Source of the DNA: Phocaeicola_A sp045647865
GTDB taxonomy: Bacteria; Bacteroidota; Bacteroidia; Bacteroidales; Bacteroidaceae
Direction: 5' to 3'
NCBI GenBank assembly: GCA_045647865.1
Contig: JAZRMW010000001.1
Span: 4,663 to 68,662, forward strand
DNA length: 64,000 nucleotides
In this document: positions 52,610-61,157 of the stretch, piece by piece
Layout: every line of letters begins with the position of its first letter
How positions within the stretch are numbered: the first letter of the stretch is position 1
Translations under genes and position numbers: made by a program
The notes under the pieces: generated by a model
The model's input: only the letters and a program-made list of their open reading frames with translations
The model's database searches: none
What the model was told of the DNA's origin: nothing

Positions 52610-53659
52610 TTATCTTCTGTAAATCTCTTTCCTATTTCCACGAATATACCCGACCTCCTTATTCAGATGCATTGGGAGCCTTGGAGCTTGTACACCATCA
52701 CCCAAAACAATGGGAGCAATTTCCACATGAGCTTCATCCCAAGCCTGAGCGTCAATGAACCCTTGGATGAGAGTGGTTCCTCCCTCAACTAAGACGGATT
52801 GGATACGGCGAGCATAAAGTTCCGCCAACAACTGGGGGAGAATCGGTCGGGTAAAATCCAAAGTGACATATTTCACTCCTACACGATGGGGACAATCCTC
52901 ACAGGCTGTAAAAACCAGTGTAGATACTGTACCGTCAAACAAACGAAGTGTCTCAGGCAAAGACAGCTCACGGTCAATGACCACACGCAAGGGAGACTCA
53001 CCCGGCCAATGACGGACAGTAAGCGAAGGATTATCGAGCAAAGCCGTTCGGCGTCCTACCATAATGGCCTGCACTCCGGCCCGTTGCCGATGGACAAGCA
53101 TCGAAGTGTGAGCATTGGAAAAAACGACGGGAGAATCCTCAGACGAAGCACGATTCCTGTCAATGAAACCGTCAACCGATTGCGCCCATTTGAGAATTAC
53201 ATACGGCCGTTTCTCCGTATGATTGATAATGAAACGGCGGTTCAATTCCAAGCATTCCTGCTCAAGCACCCCTACAGTGACATCGATGCCAGCATCACGC
53301 AACTTTCTGATACCACGACCCGAAACTTCGGAGAAAGGATCTACACAACCCACTACCACACGAGGTATCCCACACGAGATGATAAGGTCTGCACAAGGGG
53401 GAGTCTTTCCATAATGAGAACAAGGTTCCAAACTGACATAAATGGTCGATTGTCTAAGTAACGGTTCATCCTCAGGACGCACCGAACACACAGCATTCAC
53501 TTCTGCATGAGCCTCTCCGCAACGGATATGATACCCCTCACCAATGATACGGCCATCACATACAATAACCGCCCCTACCATAGGATTCGGTGCCGCATGC
53601 CCCCGTCCGCAACGAGCCAATTGGATACACCGTGCCATGAATTTTTCATCTTCAGTCAT
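52610..53659 (-). CDS. ribD: Bifunctional riboflavin biosynthesis deaminase/reductase
   Basis: A 349-residue cytoplasmic enzyme that deaminates and then reduces the pyrimidine intermediate in riboflavin synthesis. The N-terminal deaminase domain has zinc ligands in HAEVNAV (with the catalytic Glu) and PCSHYGKTPPC. The C-terminal reductase domain begins near RPYVILKWAQSVDGFI and contains NADPH-site motifs GVQAIMVGRRTALLDNP and VLVEGGTTLIQGF. The start at 53659 (MTEDEKFMARC) is the family start; the longer frame overlaps the divergent promoter. No FMN riboswitch is visible upstream. Divergent from prmC. Confidence 0.95.
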   Translation of the reverse strand: MTEDEKFMARCIQLARCGRGHAAPNPMVGAVIVCDGRIIGEGYHIRCGEAHAEVNAVCSVRPEDEPLLRQSTIYVSLEPCSHYGKTPPCADLIISCGIPRVVVGCVDPFSEVSGRGIRKLRDAGIDVTVGVLEQECLELNRRFIINHTEKRPYVILKWAQSVDGFIDRNRASSEDSPVVFSNAHTSMLVHRQRAGVQAIMVGRRTALLDNPSLTVRHWPGESPLRVVIDRELSLPETLRLFDGTVSTLVFTACEDCPHRVGVKYVTLDFTRPILPQLLAELYARRIQSVLVEGGTTLIQGFIDAQAWDEAHVEIAPIVLGDGVQAPRLPMHLNKEVGYIRGNRKEIYRR

Positions 53660-53682
53660 ACTACTGTTTCGTTTTTTATATC

Positions 53683-53690
53683 TATCTTTG
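53683..53690 (+). promoter_or_regulatory. -7 box for prmC
   Basis: TATCTTTG matches TAnnTTTG, 64 bases before ATG 53755. Confidence 0.5.
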
Positions 53691-53754
53691 TCGCAATTAT
53701 CAGAATATAGCATCTATAAAATCCATCTATAGGAACTATACTTTAATCATACAT

Positions 53755-54630
53755 ATGCCCAACAGATTCACCACCCTACGAACTTCCCTACAAGCCTGCT
53801 ATCCTACAGGAGAGGCATCAGCCATTGCCCGCATGATACTGACTGAATACTTCGGCATCAGCCCTATGGACATTTACATGGGCAAAGATATACATTTATC
53901 AGAAGATGACGAGCAGAAACTCGAAAATATTATCCAACGTTTGCAAAATTACGAGCCTATACAATATATATTAGGCTACGCCCGATTTTGCGGAAGAGAT
54001 TTTCATGTAGCATCCGGAGTGTTAATCCCCCGCCCCGAAACGGAAGAGTTGATAGAATTCATCCTACGTGACCATACAACCACCCAGCCTCACCGCATAT
54101 TGGATATCGGTACAGGTAGCGGATGCATACCTATCACTTTGGCCCACCATTGGCCACAAAGTCACGTTGAAGGATGGGACATATCGCCCGAAGCCCTGGC
54201 CATTGCCCGTTGCAACAACGAAACACATCACACCGATGTCCTTTTTCGTCAGCACGACATCCTCCACTCCGAAGGAAGTCCTATACCGCAAGAAGGAGGA
54301 TTCGACCTCATTGTCAGCAATCCTCCCTATATCAAGCAATGTGAACGTGCATTGATGGAGCATAACGTACTGGATTGGGAACCCGAATTGGCACTCTTTG
54401 TACCCAACGAAGACCCTTTGCTTTTCTATCGAGCCATCACCCAACGTGCCGCCAGCGGTTTACTCAATCCTGGTGGTAGCCTCTATTTCGAAATCAATCG
54501 TGAGCATGGTGCCGAGACGATGCATTTGTTGAAGGCAAACGGATTCATCGATGTACAATTACTGAAAGACCTGTCTGGAAACGACCGGATAGTAAAGGGC
54601 ATATTGACATTCAGGAGGCCAAAAATGTAA
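53755..54630 (+). CDS. prmC: Release-factor glutamine N5-methyltransferase
   Basis: A 291-residue SAM-dependent enzyme that methylates the GGQ glutamine of release factors RF1 and RF2. The N-terminal helical domain recognises the factor; the methyltransferase domain has RILDIGTGSGCIPITLA (SAM loop) and the catalytic NPPY in DLIVSNPPYIKQC. The segment GVLIPRPETEELIEFIL (RPETE) is the family signature. It is divergent from ribD and co-directional with pyrE. Confidence 0.95.
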   Translation: MPNRFTTLRTSLQACYPTGEASAIARMILTEYFGISPMDIYMGKDIHLSEDDEQKLENIIQRLQNYEPIQYILGYARFCGRDFHVASGVLIPRPETEELIEFILRDHTTTQPHRILDIGTGSGCIPITLAHHWPQSHVEGWDISPEALAIARCNNETHHTDVLFRQHDILHSEGSPIPQEGGFDLIVSNPPYIKQCERALMEHNVLDWEPELALFVPNEDPLLFYRAITQRAASGLLNPGGSLYFEINREHGAETMHLLKANGFIDVQLLKDLSGNDRIVKGILTFRRPKM

Positions 54631-54747
54631 AAAAAAGCGCCACCCATATAGAAACAGGACCATCGCCAACAATTCTATACCCTAACCTCCTGCACTCCTC
54701 AATAATGCATTTCTATACTTGAAAAAGTAAAAATAACCCCTTAATTT

Positions 54748-54778
54748 TTTGAGAATCCAACTTCTTTCCCTATTTTTG
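54748..54778 (+). promoter_or_regulatory. Promoter of pyrE
   Basis: TTTG (54748-54751), a 19-base spacer and TATTTTTG (54771-54778), 29 bases before ATG 54808. Confidence 0.75.
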
Positions 54779-54807
54779 CACCACATATCCTAAGAATAAG
54801 TCATTTT

Positions 54808-55440
54808 ATGAAAACATTAGAGAAGCTTTTCGCTGAAAAACTGTTGAAAATCAAAGCCATCAAGTTGCAGCCCGCCAATCCTTTTACTTGGGCTTCAGGA
54901 TGGAAGTCTCCGTTCTATTGCGACAATCGCAAGACGCTCTCTTACCCCGCGTTACGCAATTTCGTAAAGTTGGAAATCGCTCGTCTCATTCAGGAGCAGT
55001 TCGGTGAGGTAGATGCCATTGCCGGTGTAGCTACAGGTGCAATACCTCAAGGCGCATTGGTTGCTGATGCGTTGAACTTGCCATTCGTTTACGTACGTTC
55101 TACTCCCAAAGATCACGGTTTGGAGAATCTTATCGAGGGCGAACTCCGTCCGGGCATGAAAGTGGTGGTTATCGAAGACCTCATCTCTACCGGTGGAAGC
55201 AGTTTGAAGGCCGTTGAAGCCATCCGACGCGATGGTTGTGAAGTTATCGGTATGGTAGCCTCTTATACTTATGGCTTCCCTGTAGCCATTGAGGCATTTG
55301 ACAAAGCCAACGTAAAATTGGTAACACTCACTAACTACGAAGCTGTGCTTGACGTAGCATTGCAAACAGGCTACATCAGTGAAGAAGATATCCCCGTGTT
55401 GGATTCATGGAGAAAAGATCCCGCACATTGGGAAGGATAA
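54808..55440 (+). CDS. pyrE: Orotate phosphoribosyltransferase
   Basis: A 210-residue type I phosphoribosyltransferase that joins orotate and PRPP to give OMP in pyrimidine synthesis. The PRPP motif is VVVIEDLISTGGSSLKAVEA; the N-terminal FTWASGWKSPFYCDNRKTLS binds orotate; YVRSTPKDHG is the flexible catalytic loop. Length fits the family. It probably starts an operon with the SRPBCC gene and argH, although inverted repeats lie in both gaps. Confidence 0.96.
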   Translation: MKTLEKLFAEKLLKIKAIKLQPANPFTWASGWKSPFYCDNRKTLSYPALRNFVKLEIARLIQEQFGEVDAIAGVATGAIPQGALVADALNLPFVYVRSTPKDHGLENLIEGELRPGMKVVVIEDLISTGGSSLKAVEAIRRDGCEVIGMVASYTYGFPVAIEAFDKANVKLVTLTNYEAVLDVALQTGYISEEDIPVLDSWRKDPAHWEG

Positions 55441-55454
55441 TTTTTTAGTAATAA

Positions 55455-55531
55455 GTTACGAGCTACAAGCTACGAGAACCGCCTTTACGAATAGATGGTC
55501 GGGATACAACTCTTAGTTTGTAGCTCGTAAC
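55455..55531. repeat. Inverted repeat between pyrE and the SRPBCC gene
   Basis: Arms 55455-55476 and 55510-55531 pair over 22 bases with two mismatches and are built of the words GAGCTACAA and GCTACGAG. A related repeat lies on the other side of the SRPBCC gene. Confidence 0.7.
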
Positions 55532-55546
55532 TCATAATTCTATACA

Positions 55547-55960
55547 ATGACAACATTTGAAAGCAGCATTAAGGTAATCCCCTTCAGCCAAGAAGCGGTT
55601 TACTCTAAAATCTCTGATTTGAACAATTTGGAGCAAGTCAAAGACCGTATTCCCCAAGACAAGATTCAAAATTTCGAGTTCGATACTGACTCCATCAACT
55701 TTACCGTATCCCCCATGGGCAACGTCTGTCTGCGCATCATCGAACGCGAACCGTGTAAGCTGGTAAAATTCGAGACAGCCAACTCCCCTCTTCCTTTCAA
55801 CCTATGGATTCAGTTGGTGGCAATTGATGACTCTCAGTGCAAAATGAAAATCACGGTAAAAGCCGAACTCAACCCCTTCATCAAAGGCATGGTATCCAAG
55901 CCCCACCAAGAAGGATTGGAAAAAATGGCCGAAATGATTGCACAAATTCCGTTTAAATAA
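55547..55960 (+). CDS. SRPBCC (START-like) family protein
   Basis: A 137-residue protein without signal peptide. The order of strands and the closing helix (HQEGLEKMAEMIAQI) fit the SRPBCC/polyketide-cyclase fold, a cavity for hydrophobic ligands; the N-terminal SQEAVYSKISDLNNLEQVKD is the typical helix-grip opening. Ligand and role are unknown. The conserved location between pyrE and argH in Bacteroides suggests only co-transcription. Confidence 0.75.
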   Translation: MTTFESSIKVIPFSQEAVYSKISDLNNLEQVKDRIPQDKIQNFEFDTDSINFTVSPMGNVCLRIIEREPCKLVKFETANSPLPFNLWIQLVAIDDSQCKMKITVKAELNPFIKGMVSKPHQEGLEKMAEMIAQIPFK

Positions 55961-55967
55961 ATCAGCT

Positions 55968-56037
55968 ACAAGCTACGAGCTACAAGTGACAAGTTTGCCA
56001 TACGGCACAAACGAATTACTTGTAGCTCGTAGCTTGT
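55968..56037. repeat. Inverted repeat between the SRPBCC gene and argH
   Basis: Perfect 19-base arms (55968-55986 and 56019-56037) with ACAAGCTACGAGCTACAAG. It uses the same words as the repeat at 55455-55531, so the SRPBCC gene is bracketed by two related hairpins. Confidence 0.75.
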
Positions 56038-56055
56038 CCTCATAACTAAATTATT

Positions 56056-57393
56056 ATGGCTCAAAAACTTTGGGAAAAGAACGTACAAGTCAACGGAGAG
56101 ATTGAACGCTTCACCGTCGGCCGCGACCGCGAAATGGACATCTATCTGGCCAAACACGATGTACTTGGCTCGATGGCCCACATCACCATGCTCGAAAGTA
56201 TCGGTCTGCTTACGGCTGACGAATTAAAGGTCTTGTTGGACGAACTGAAAAAAATCCATACCATTGCCGAACGCGGTGAGTTCATCATCGAAGAGGGCGT
56301 GGAAGATGTGCATTCACAAGTGGAACTGATGCTCACCCGCAAGTTAGGTGATGTTGGCAAGAAAATACATAGTGGACGTTCGCGCAATGATCAGGTACTG
56401 CTCGACCTCAAGCTCTTTACCCGCACACAATTGCGCGAAATCACAGAAGAAGTGGAAGTACTCTTCAACGAACTCATTGCACAGAGCAATCGCTACAAGG
56501 ATGTGTTGATGCCCGGCTATACGCACCTTCAAATAGCCATGCCTTCATCTTTCGGTCTCTGGTTCGGTGCTTATGCCGAAAGTCTTGTGGACGACCTCAC
56601 CTTTTTGCAAGCCGCTTACCGCATGTGTAACCGCAACCCTCTTGGTTCTGCCGCCGGATACGGTTCATCATTCCCCCTCAACCGCGAGATGACCACTCGC
56701 CTCTTGGGCTTCGACTCCATGAACTACAACGTGGTATATGCCCAAATGGGACGCGGAAAAATGGAGCGCAACGTCGCCTTCGCCCTTGCTTCCATAGCTG
56801 GTACTATCGGTAAATTGGCTTTCGACGCCTGCATGTTCAATAGTCAGAATTTCGGTTTCGTGAAGTTGCCCGATGAATGTACCACTGGCTCCAGCATCAT
56901 GCCCCACAAGAAAAATCCCGACGTATTTGAGCTGACACGCGCCAAATGCAACAAGATACAGAGCCTGCCCCAGCAGATCATGATGATAGCCAGTAACCTA
57001 CCCTCAGGTTATTTCCGCGACCTACAGATAATCAAGGAGGTATTCCTCCCTGCCTTTGAAGAGCTTAAGGACTGTCTACGCATGACGGCCTACATCATCA
57101 ATCGCATCAAAGTGAACGAACATATCCTTGATGACGACCGTTACCTCTACATTTTCAGCGTCGAAGAGGTAAACCGCCTGGCCTCCGAAGGAATGCCTTT
57201 CCGCGATGCTTACAAGAAAGTGGGTCTCGATATCGAAGCTGGAAAATTCACCCATAACAAACAGGTGCACCATACCCATGCTGGAAGCATCGGCAACCTC
57301 TGTAACGACCGCATAGAGGCATTGATGAAACAAGTCATCGACGGGTTCAACTTCGAAACTGTTGAAAAAGCCGAAAAAGACTTGTTAGCCTAA
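56056..57393 (+). CDS. argH: Argininosuccinate lyase
   Basis: A 445-residue enzyme that splits argininosuccinate into arginine and fumarate, the last step of arginine synthesis. Family motifs are VEDVHSQVELMLTRKLG, KIHSGRSRNDQVLLDLKLF, GYTHLQIAMPSSFGLW and the signature GSSIMPHKKNPDVFELTR, whose first serine lies on the catalytic loop. Homotetrameric cytoplasmic enzyme of the fumarase/aspartase superfamily. Confidence 0.97.
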   Translation: MAQKLWEKNVQVNGEIERFTVGRDREMDIYLAKHDVLGSMAHITMLESIGLLTADELKVLLDELKKIHTIAERGEFIIEEGVEDVHSQVELMLTRKLGDVGKKIHSGRSRNDQVLLDLKLFTRTQLREITEEVEVLFNELIAQSNRYKDVLMPGYTHLQIAMPSSFGLWFGAYAESLVDDLTFLQAAYRMCNRNPLGSAAGYGSSFPLNREMTTRLLGFDSMNYNVVYAQMGRGKMERNVAFALASIAGTIGKLAFDACMFNSQNFGFVKLPDECTTGSSIMPHKKNPDVFELTRAKCNKIQSLPQQIMMIASNLPSGYFRDLQIIKEVFLPAFEELKDCLRMTAYIINRIKVNEHILDDDRYLYIFSVEEVNRLASEGMPFRDAYKKVGLDIEAGKFTHNKQVHHTHAGSIGNLCNDRIEALMKQVIDGFNFETVEKAEKDLLA

Positions 57394-57423
57394 AAAAGGG
57401 CTGTATCAATATCAAAAATCTAT

Positions 57424-57461
57424 AATCACCACTGCTAATCGCGCGATTAGCAGTGGTGATT
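57424..57461. terminator. Perfect 38-base palindrome, terminator after argH
   Basis: A perfect 19-bp palindrome centred at 57442/57443 with no loop bases of its own (CGCG centre), followed by TGTATTTTT. It can end argH transcription. The rest of 57462-57588 has no visible feature. Confidence 0.75.
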
Positions 57462-57588
57462 GTATTTTTCCATCAGGGGCATTCCATTTTCCCTCCTAAA
57501 CCATCAATAACGAAAGCCCAATTCGTTAATTTGTCTATTTGTAGTAAAAAACATAGCCTCATAGACTATTTGTTTGAGGAAAAGCATG

Positions 57589-57596
57589 TATTTTTG
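57589..57596 (+). promoter_or_regulatory. -7 box for the aldo/keto reductase gene
   Basis: TATTTTTG matches TAnnTTTG, 34 bases before ATG 57631. Confidence 0.6.
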
Positions 57597-57630
57597 CAGG
57601 TAGGAACTAATTAACCCTAAAGACTCAAAT

Positions 57631-58626
57631 ATGGATTACCAACCTTCCCCCGACCGCTACGAGCGGATGAAGTACGCCCGCTGCGGAAACAGTGGACTGT
57701 TGCTTCCTCGCCTCTCCTTAGGCTTGTGGCACAACTTCGGCGACGTCGATGATTTCGATGTGGCAACCGACATGATATTGTGTGCCTTCGACAACGGCAT
57801 CACCCACTTTGACCTGGCCCACAACTACGGCCCCTCGCCCGGCTCAGCCGAGGTGAATTTCGGACGCATCTTCCGCCAGCATCTGAGTGCCCATCGCGAT
57901 GAAATCATCGTCTCCTCCAAAGCCGGCCATCTGATGTGGCCCGGCCCATACGGCGACGGATCATCGCGCAAGAATTTAATGGCCAGCCTCAACCAAAGTC
58001 TGAAACGCACAGGCTTGGAATACTTCGACATTTTCTATTCTCACCGCTATGATGGTTTCACACCCGTAGAAGAGACAGCTCAAGCCCTTATTGACATGGT
58101 ACGTGCAGGAAAAGCCCTTTACGTAGGAATTTCCAAATATCCGCCCTTACAGGCCAAACAAATGTACGACCTATTGCGTGCTGCCGGAGTACCCTGCCTC
58201 ATCAGCCAATACCGCTACAGCATGTTTGAGCGTACACCCGAACAGGAAAGCATCGCACTAGCCGCACAAGAAGGTTCAGGATTCATCGCCTTCTCCCCTC
58301 TTGCACAAGGACTACTGACGAACAAATACCTGAATGGTATCCCCGAAAACTCCCGTGCTACACGTGGTGTATTCCTCAAAGCCGAACAGATTACGCCCGA
58401 AAAGTTGGCTATCATCCGCCAACTGAACGACCTTGCCGCCCAACGCAACCAAAGCCTTGCGCAGATGGCGCTCGCCTGGGTATTGCGCGACGAACGGGTG
58501 ACATCCGTCATCATCGGCTCCAGTTCTGTAAAACAGTTAAATGACAACCTACAGACAATAAACCATTTGGACTTCACGTTGGAAGAACTGGACACCATTG
58601 ATAGTATCCTCAAGTCTGGCAAGTAG
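57631..58626 (+). CDS. Aldo/keto reductase, YghZ-like
   Basis: A 331-residue NADPH-dependent reductase with a TIM-barrel fold. The catalytic tetrad is D61, Y66 (FDLAHNYGP), K97 (IVSSKAGH) and H138 (FYSHRYDG). The sequence MKYARCGNSGLLLPRLSLGL and MWPGPYGDGSSRKNL are typical of the YghZ group, which reduces L-glyceraldehyde 3-phosphate and methylglyoxal. The physiological substrate is inferred. It has its own promoter and is followed by a lipoprotein gene after 15 bases. Confidence 0.9.
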   Translation: MDYQPSPDRYERMKYARCGNSGLLLPRLSLGLWHNFGDVDDFDVATDMILCAFDNGITHFDLAHNYGPSPGSAEVNFGRIFRQHLSAHRDEIIVSSKAGHLMWPGPYGDGSSRKNLMASLNQSLKRTGLEYFDIFYSHRYDGFTPVEETAQALIDMVRAGKALYVGISKYPPLQAKQMYDLLRAAGVPCLISQYRYSMFERTPEQESIALAAQEGSGFIAFSPLAQGLLTNKYLNGIPENSRATRGVFLKAEQITPEKLAIIRQLNDLAAQRNQSLAQMALAWVLRDERVTSVIIGSSSVKQLNDNLQTINHLDFTLEELDTIDSILKSGK

Positions 58627-58641
58627 AAACGAATAAAAACA

Positions 58642-59163
58642 ATGATTCAAAGAAGACTCCTAGGTATATTGGGCGCACTGTCTTTTCTTTTTACCTCGTG
58701 CGAGGAGGCATACGATGACTTTCCACGCACAGAGGTACGCTTTACCTGTAGCCTGCAACAGTCACCCTATAGCTTCATCACCACACCTGGCCAGTTTCTT
58801 ACCGTCACTAAGAATGGCTCGGCCTATGTGGTGGAGTATCCCGGCCAACCGATTTATAGGGATGGTAAGCAGGGAGTCTTTTTGGGTTTTGGGGGCCTCA
58901 TCTTAGGACAACCCATGTTGAGCATGGATGTCAGCAGTTCCTTTGCCGCTTATGACCGTGCCTGTCCCGTTGAGGCCGAGGATTTGGTTATCAGAAGGCT
59001 CAGTATCAACACCAACCGAGAGGCTAAGTGTTCCAAGTGTGGCACCGTATATGACTTGGATTCCGGATTCCCCAAGAGCGGTTCAGGAAAAAAACGGTTG
59101 AAGACCTACACCGTTCATACTACCAACACCACTACAGGTATCAGTCTGACGGTGAGAAACTGA
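58642..59163 (+). CDS. Rieske-like lipoprotein with altered cluster ligands
   Basis: A 173-residue lipoprotein (lipobox FTSC, acylated C20). The C-terminal half resembles a Rieske [2Fe-2S] domain: ACPVEAE with C108 at the place of CxH, and KCSKCGTVYDLDSGFP with C130 and C133 at the place of CxxH. Both histidine positions are changed (V110, C133), so a normal Rieske cluster cannot form; three cysteines remain and might bind zinc or another cluster, or be structural. It follows the aldo/keto reductase by 15 bases. Confidence 0.65.
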   Translation: MIQRRLLGILGALSFLFTSCEEAYDDFPRTEVRFTCSLQQSPYSFITTPGQFLTVTKNGSAYVVEYPGQPIYRDGKQGVFLGFGGLILGQPMLSMDVSSSFAAYDRACPVEAEDLVIRRLSINTNREAKCSKCGTVYDLDSGFPKSGSGKKRLKTYTVHTTNTTTGISLTVRN

Positions 59164-59193
59164 AAATATTTCAAAGAAAATATCTAAAAAAAG

Positions 59194-59233
59194 AAATCCC
59201 TCGCAAATCAATGTTTGCAAGGGATTATTTTTT
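59194..59233 (+). terminator. Terminator before the integrative element
   Basis: AATCCCTCGCAAA pairs with TTTGCAAGGGATT (one mismatch), followed by ATTTTTT. Directly after it the string CGTACTCGAAGCGGGAATC resembles the reverse complement of a tRNA 3' end and may be part of the element boundary. Confidence 0.8.
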
Positions 59234-59343
59234 CGTACTCGAAGCGGGAATCAGGAATTAAACCCACATGAGACACAAACAAAACATAACACACTGATAC
59301 ACATATTTATAAATGTTAACCTTTTGAATTATATTGCATTTTT

Positions 59344-59393
59344 GTGGTGCAATATTGCGATTCAGTGGTGCAATTTTTATATATTTGCACCAC
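59344..59393 (+). promoter_or_regulatory. Integrase promoter with 21-base-spaced operator repeats
   Basis: GTGGTGCAAT occurs at 59344-59353 and 59365-59374, exactly 21 bases apart, and the inverted copy TTGCACCAC at 59385-59393 overlaps the -7 box TATATTTG (59380-59387). A protein bound to the inverted copy would block the integrase promoter. The start codon is at 59412. Confidence 0.7.
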
Positions 59394-59411
59394 GTTAAAT
59401 AATGGTATGCT

Positions 59412-60812
59412 ATGAAAGGATTAACATTATTCAGAAGAACTACAAAATCAGAGGGAACCATCAAACTCAGATTTAGATTAAGAGACGGACGTGGAGTTGA
59501 CCTTTACCACAAGAGTGAAATAAAGGCCGACCTCAAGGATTTATCAAAATTTGAAGACGATGGTGAACTTCGTCCCAAGGTATCTATCTACAACCACGAG
59601 CTTAAGGAAAAAATCGACAAAGAAATCAAAGCCATTGAATCTGCATATATAGAGTTATGTGGGAAGATGGATAAAAGTCTTATAACAGCAGAACTTTTTG
59701 AAGAAACAATTAGTCGGCATCTGCACCCTGAAAATTATATTGCCATAACAAAAGAGGAAACTCTGTTGGAGAGATACAGCCGATTTATAAAAGAAGGTTT
59801 TCGTGATGGAACTTTTGCGGAAAAAAGAGTCCTTCAATACAATGGTCTCTATAAGGAACTGAAGCGATACTTGACTATACACAATCAAACAAACATATTA
59901 CCGAAGCATTTTACAGCTGACGATTTAATGGAATTACGTATTTTCCTTTTTGATGAGTATAAATATGTCAGTAAATATCCTTCGCTCTATGCCGATGTTA
60001 AACAACAATGTTTGCCCACCAAAGAACGTGCACAAAATACTGTAGCCATAAAATTAAGGATGTTGCAGGCTTTCTATACAGAATTGGAAGAGCGAGACGA
60101 AATAGAGGTTTCCCCATTCAGAAAACTTGGCAGGAATAGAAGAAAAGCTGTGATGAAAGAAAGCTATGATGCTCCTATTTATCTGCTACAGGACGAACTT
60201 TTAAAGGTCATGAGCACAGAAGTCCCGGAAACATTACAGGAAACAAAAGAGTGTTTTCTGCTTCAATGTGCCTTTGGTAGTCGTATTGAAGATTACAAAG
60301 CTCTCAGTATGGATAAAGTCACAGTGAGTGCTGATGGCATTCCTTATTTACGCTATCTACCACAAAAGACACTTAAAAGCAACGAACATAAGGATGAAGT
60401 GGAAATTCCTATTGTAAGATATGCATTAGACATAATAAAGAAATGGCAATTTAACTTTCCTATTCTTAAATATGTTACGGGCAAAAGTGGTTATAACGTG
60501 AAAATTAGAAGATTACTCGAATATTGCCAGATAGACAGAGAGGTAAGAATCTTCGATGAAAAGTCTTCTGAGAATATCTATAATCCTCTTTATTCTATGG
60601 GCAGTAGCAAAATTTGTCGTAAGACACATATAGATATGCTTACAAAGGTACAAGTCAACATGTATGTTTCAGGACATCACAAAGAAGGGAGCAACGCTGT
60701 TAAACACTATTCTTCTTTATCCCTAAAAGACCGTTTTATTCTAATGAGTGCTGCATACAAACAACCACTTTATAAGGTTGACAAGGAACTTAACATAATA
60801 GAAGAGGCATAG
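59412..60812 (+). CDS. Tyrosine recombinase (integrase)
   Basis: A 466-residue site-specific recombinase. The N-terminal arm-binding part (LRFRLRDGRGVDLYHK) and a SAM-like core-binding domain (about 120-245) precede the catalytic domain. Active-site residues can be placed: R291 (FGSRIEDYK), K in LPQKTLKSNE, K400-I-C-R403 (box II with lysine at the usual histidine place), H422 (SGHHKEG) and nucleophile Y433 (KHYSSL). This form, with RKTH after box II, is seen in Bacteroidetes integrases. It probably integrates and excises the element downstream. Confidence 0.92.
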   Translation: MKGLTLFRRTTKSEGTIKLRFRLRDGRGVDLYHKSEIKADLKDLSKFEDDGELRPKVSIYNHELKEKIDKEIKAIESAYIELCGKMDKSLITAELFEETISRHLHPENYIAITKEETLLERYSRFIKEGFRDGTFAEKRVLQYNGLYKELKRYLTIHNQTNILPKHFTADDLMELRIFLFDEYKYVSKYPSLYADVKQQCLPTKERAQNTVAIKLRMLQAFYTELEERDEIEVSPFRKLGRNRRKAVMKESYDAPIYLLQDELLKVMSTEVPETLQETKECFLLQCAFGSRIEDYKALSMDKVTVSADGIPYLRYLPQKTLKSNEHKDEVEIPIVRYALDIIKKWQFNFPILKYVTGKSGYNVKIRRLLEYCQIDREVRIFDEKSSENIYNPLYSMGSSKICRKTHIDMLTKVQVNMYVSGHHKEGSNAVKHYSSLSLKDRFILMSAAYKQPLYKVDKELNIIEEA

Positions 60813-60842
60813 TCAACATTCAACTTTTTGCATTAAAAATAG

Positions 60843-60888
60843 AATCGGATACACAATCAAATGTTAAAGATTGTTGTCCGATTTTTTG
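60843..60888 (+). terminator. Terminator after the integrase gene
   Basis: AATCGGA..CACAATC pairs with GATTGTTG..TCCGATT around a 10-base loop, followed by TTTTTTG. Confidence 0.8.
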
Positions 60889-60927
60889 TTTTTATTGTAC
60901 AATACCCCTTTCCTCTAATTGGCATAA

Positions 60928-61070
60928 ATGTGGCAAATGATGTGGCATAAACTTTGAGCAACATGTGGACACTCATATTTTATTCAAATATGCTAACATG
61001 TCATGATATCAGTCTATATTCACTCAAACATCTGGACACTACTCTGATTATTATGTGGCAAACGATGTGG
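60928..61070. repeat. Repeat pairs between integrase and excisionase-like genes
   Basis: ATGTGGCAAATGATGTGG (60928-60945) recurs at 61053-61070 with one mismatch, and ACATGTGGACACT (60961-60973) recurs at 61028-61040 with one mismatch. The second pair lies inside the first. ATGTGG words thus occur at least five times in 150 bases. They may be recombination accessory sites or operator sites. The rest of 60889-61157 shows nothing more. Confidence 0.65.
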
Positions 61071-61157
61071 AACAGTTCTGGCATTTTCCCTTTTTAGTAT
61101 CTGGCAAAAGTTTAATTATTCAGCTTATTATCAATTTGTTAAGTAATATTTCAAGCC

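Noticed and set aside
53660..53754. FMN riboswitch before ribD
   Set aside because: The gap is only 95 bases and lacks the conserved multi-stem FMN aptamer elements.
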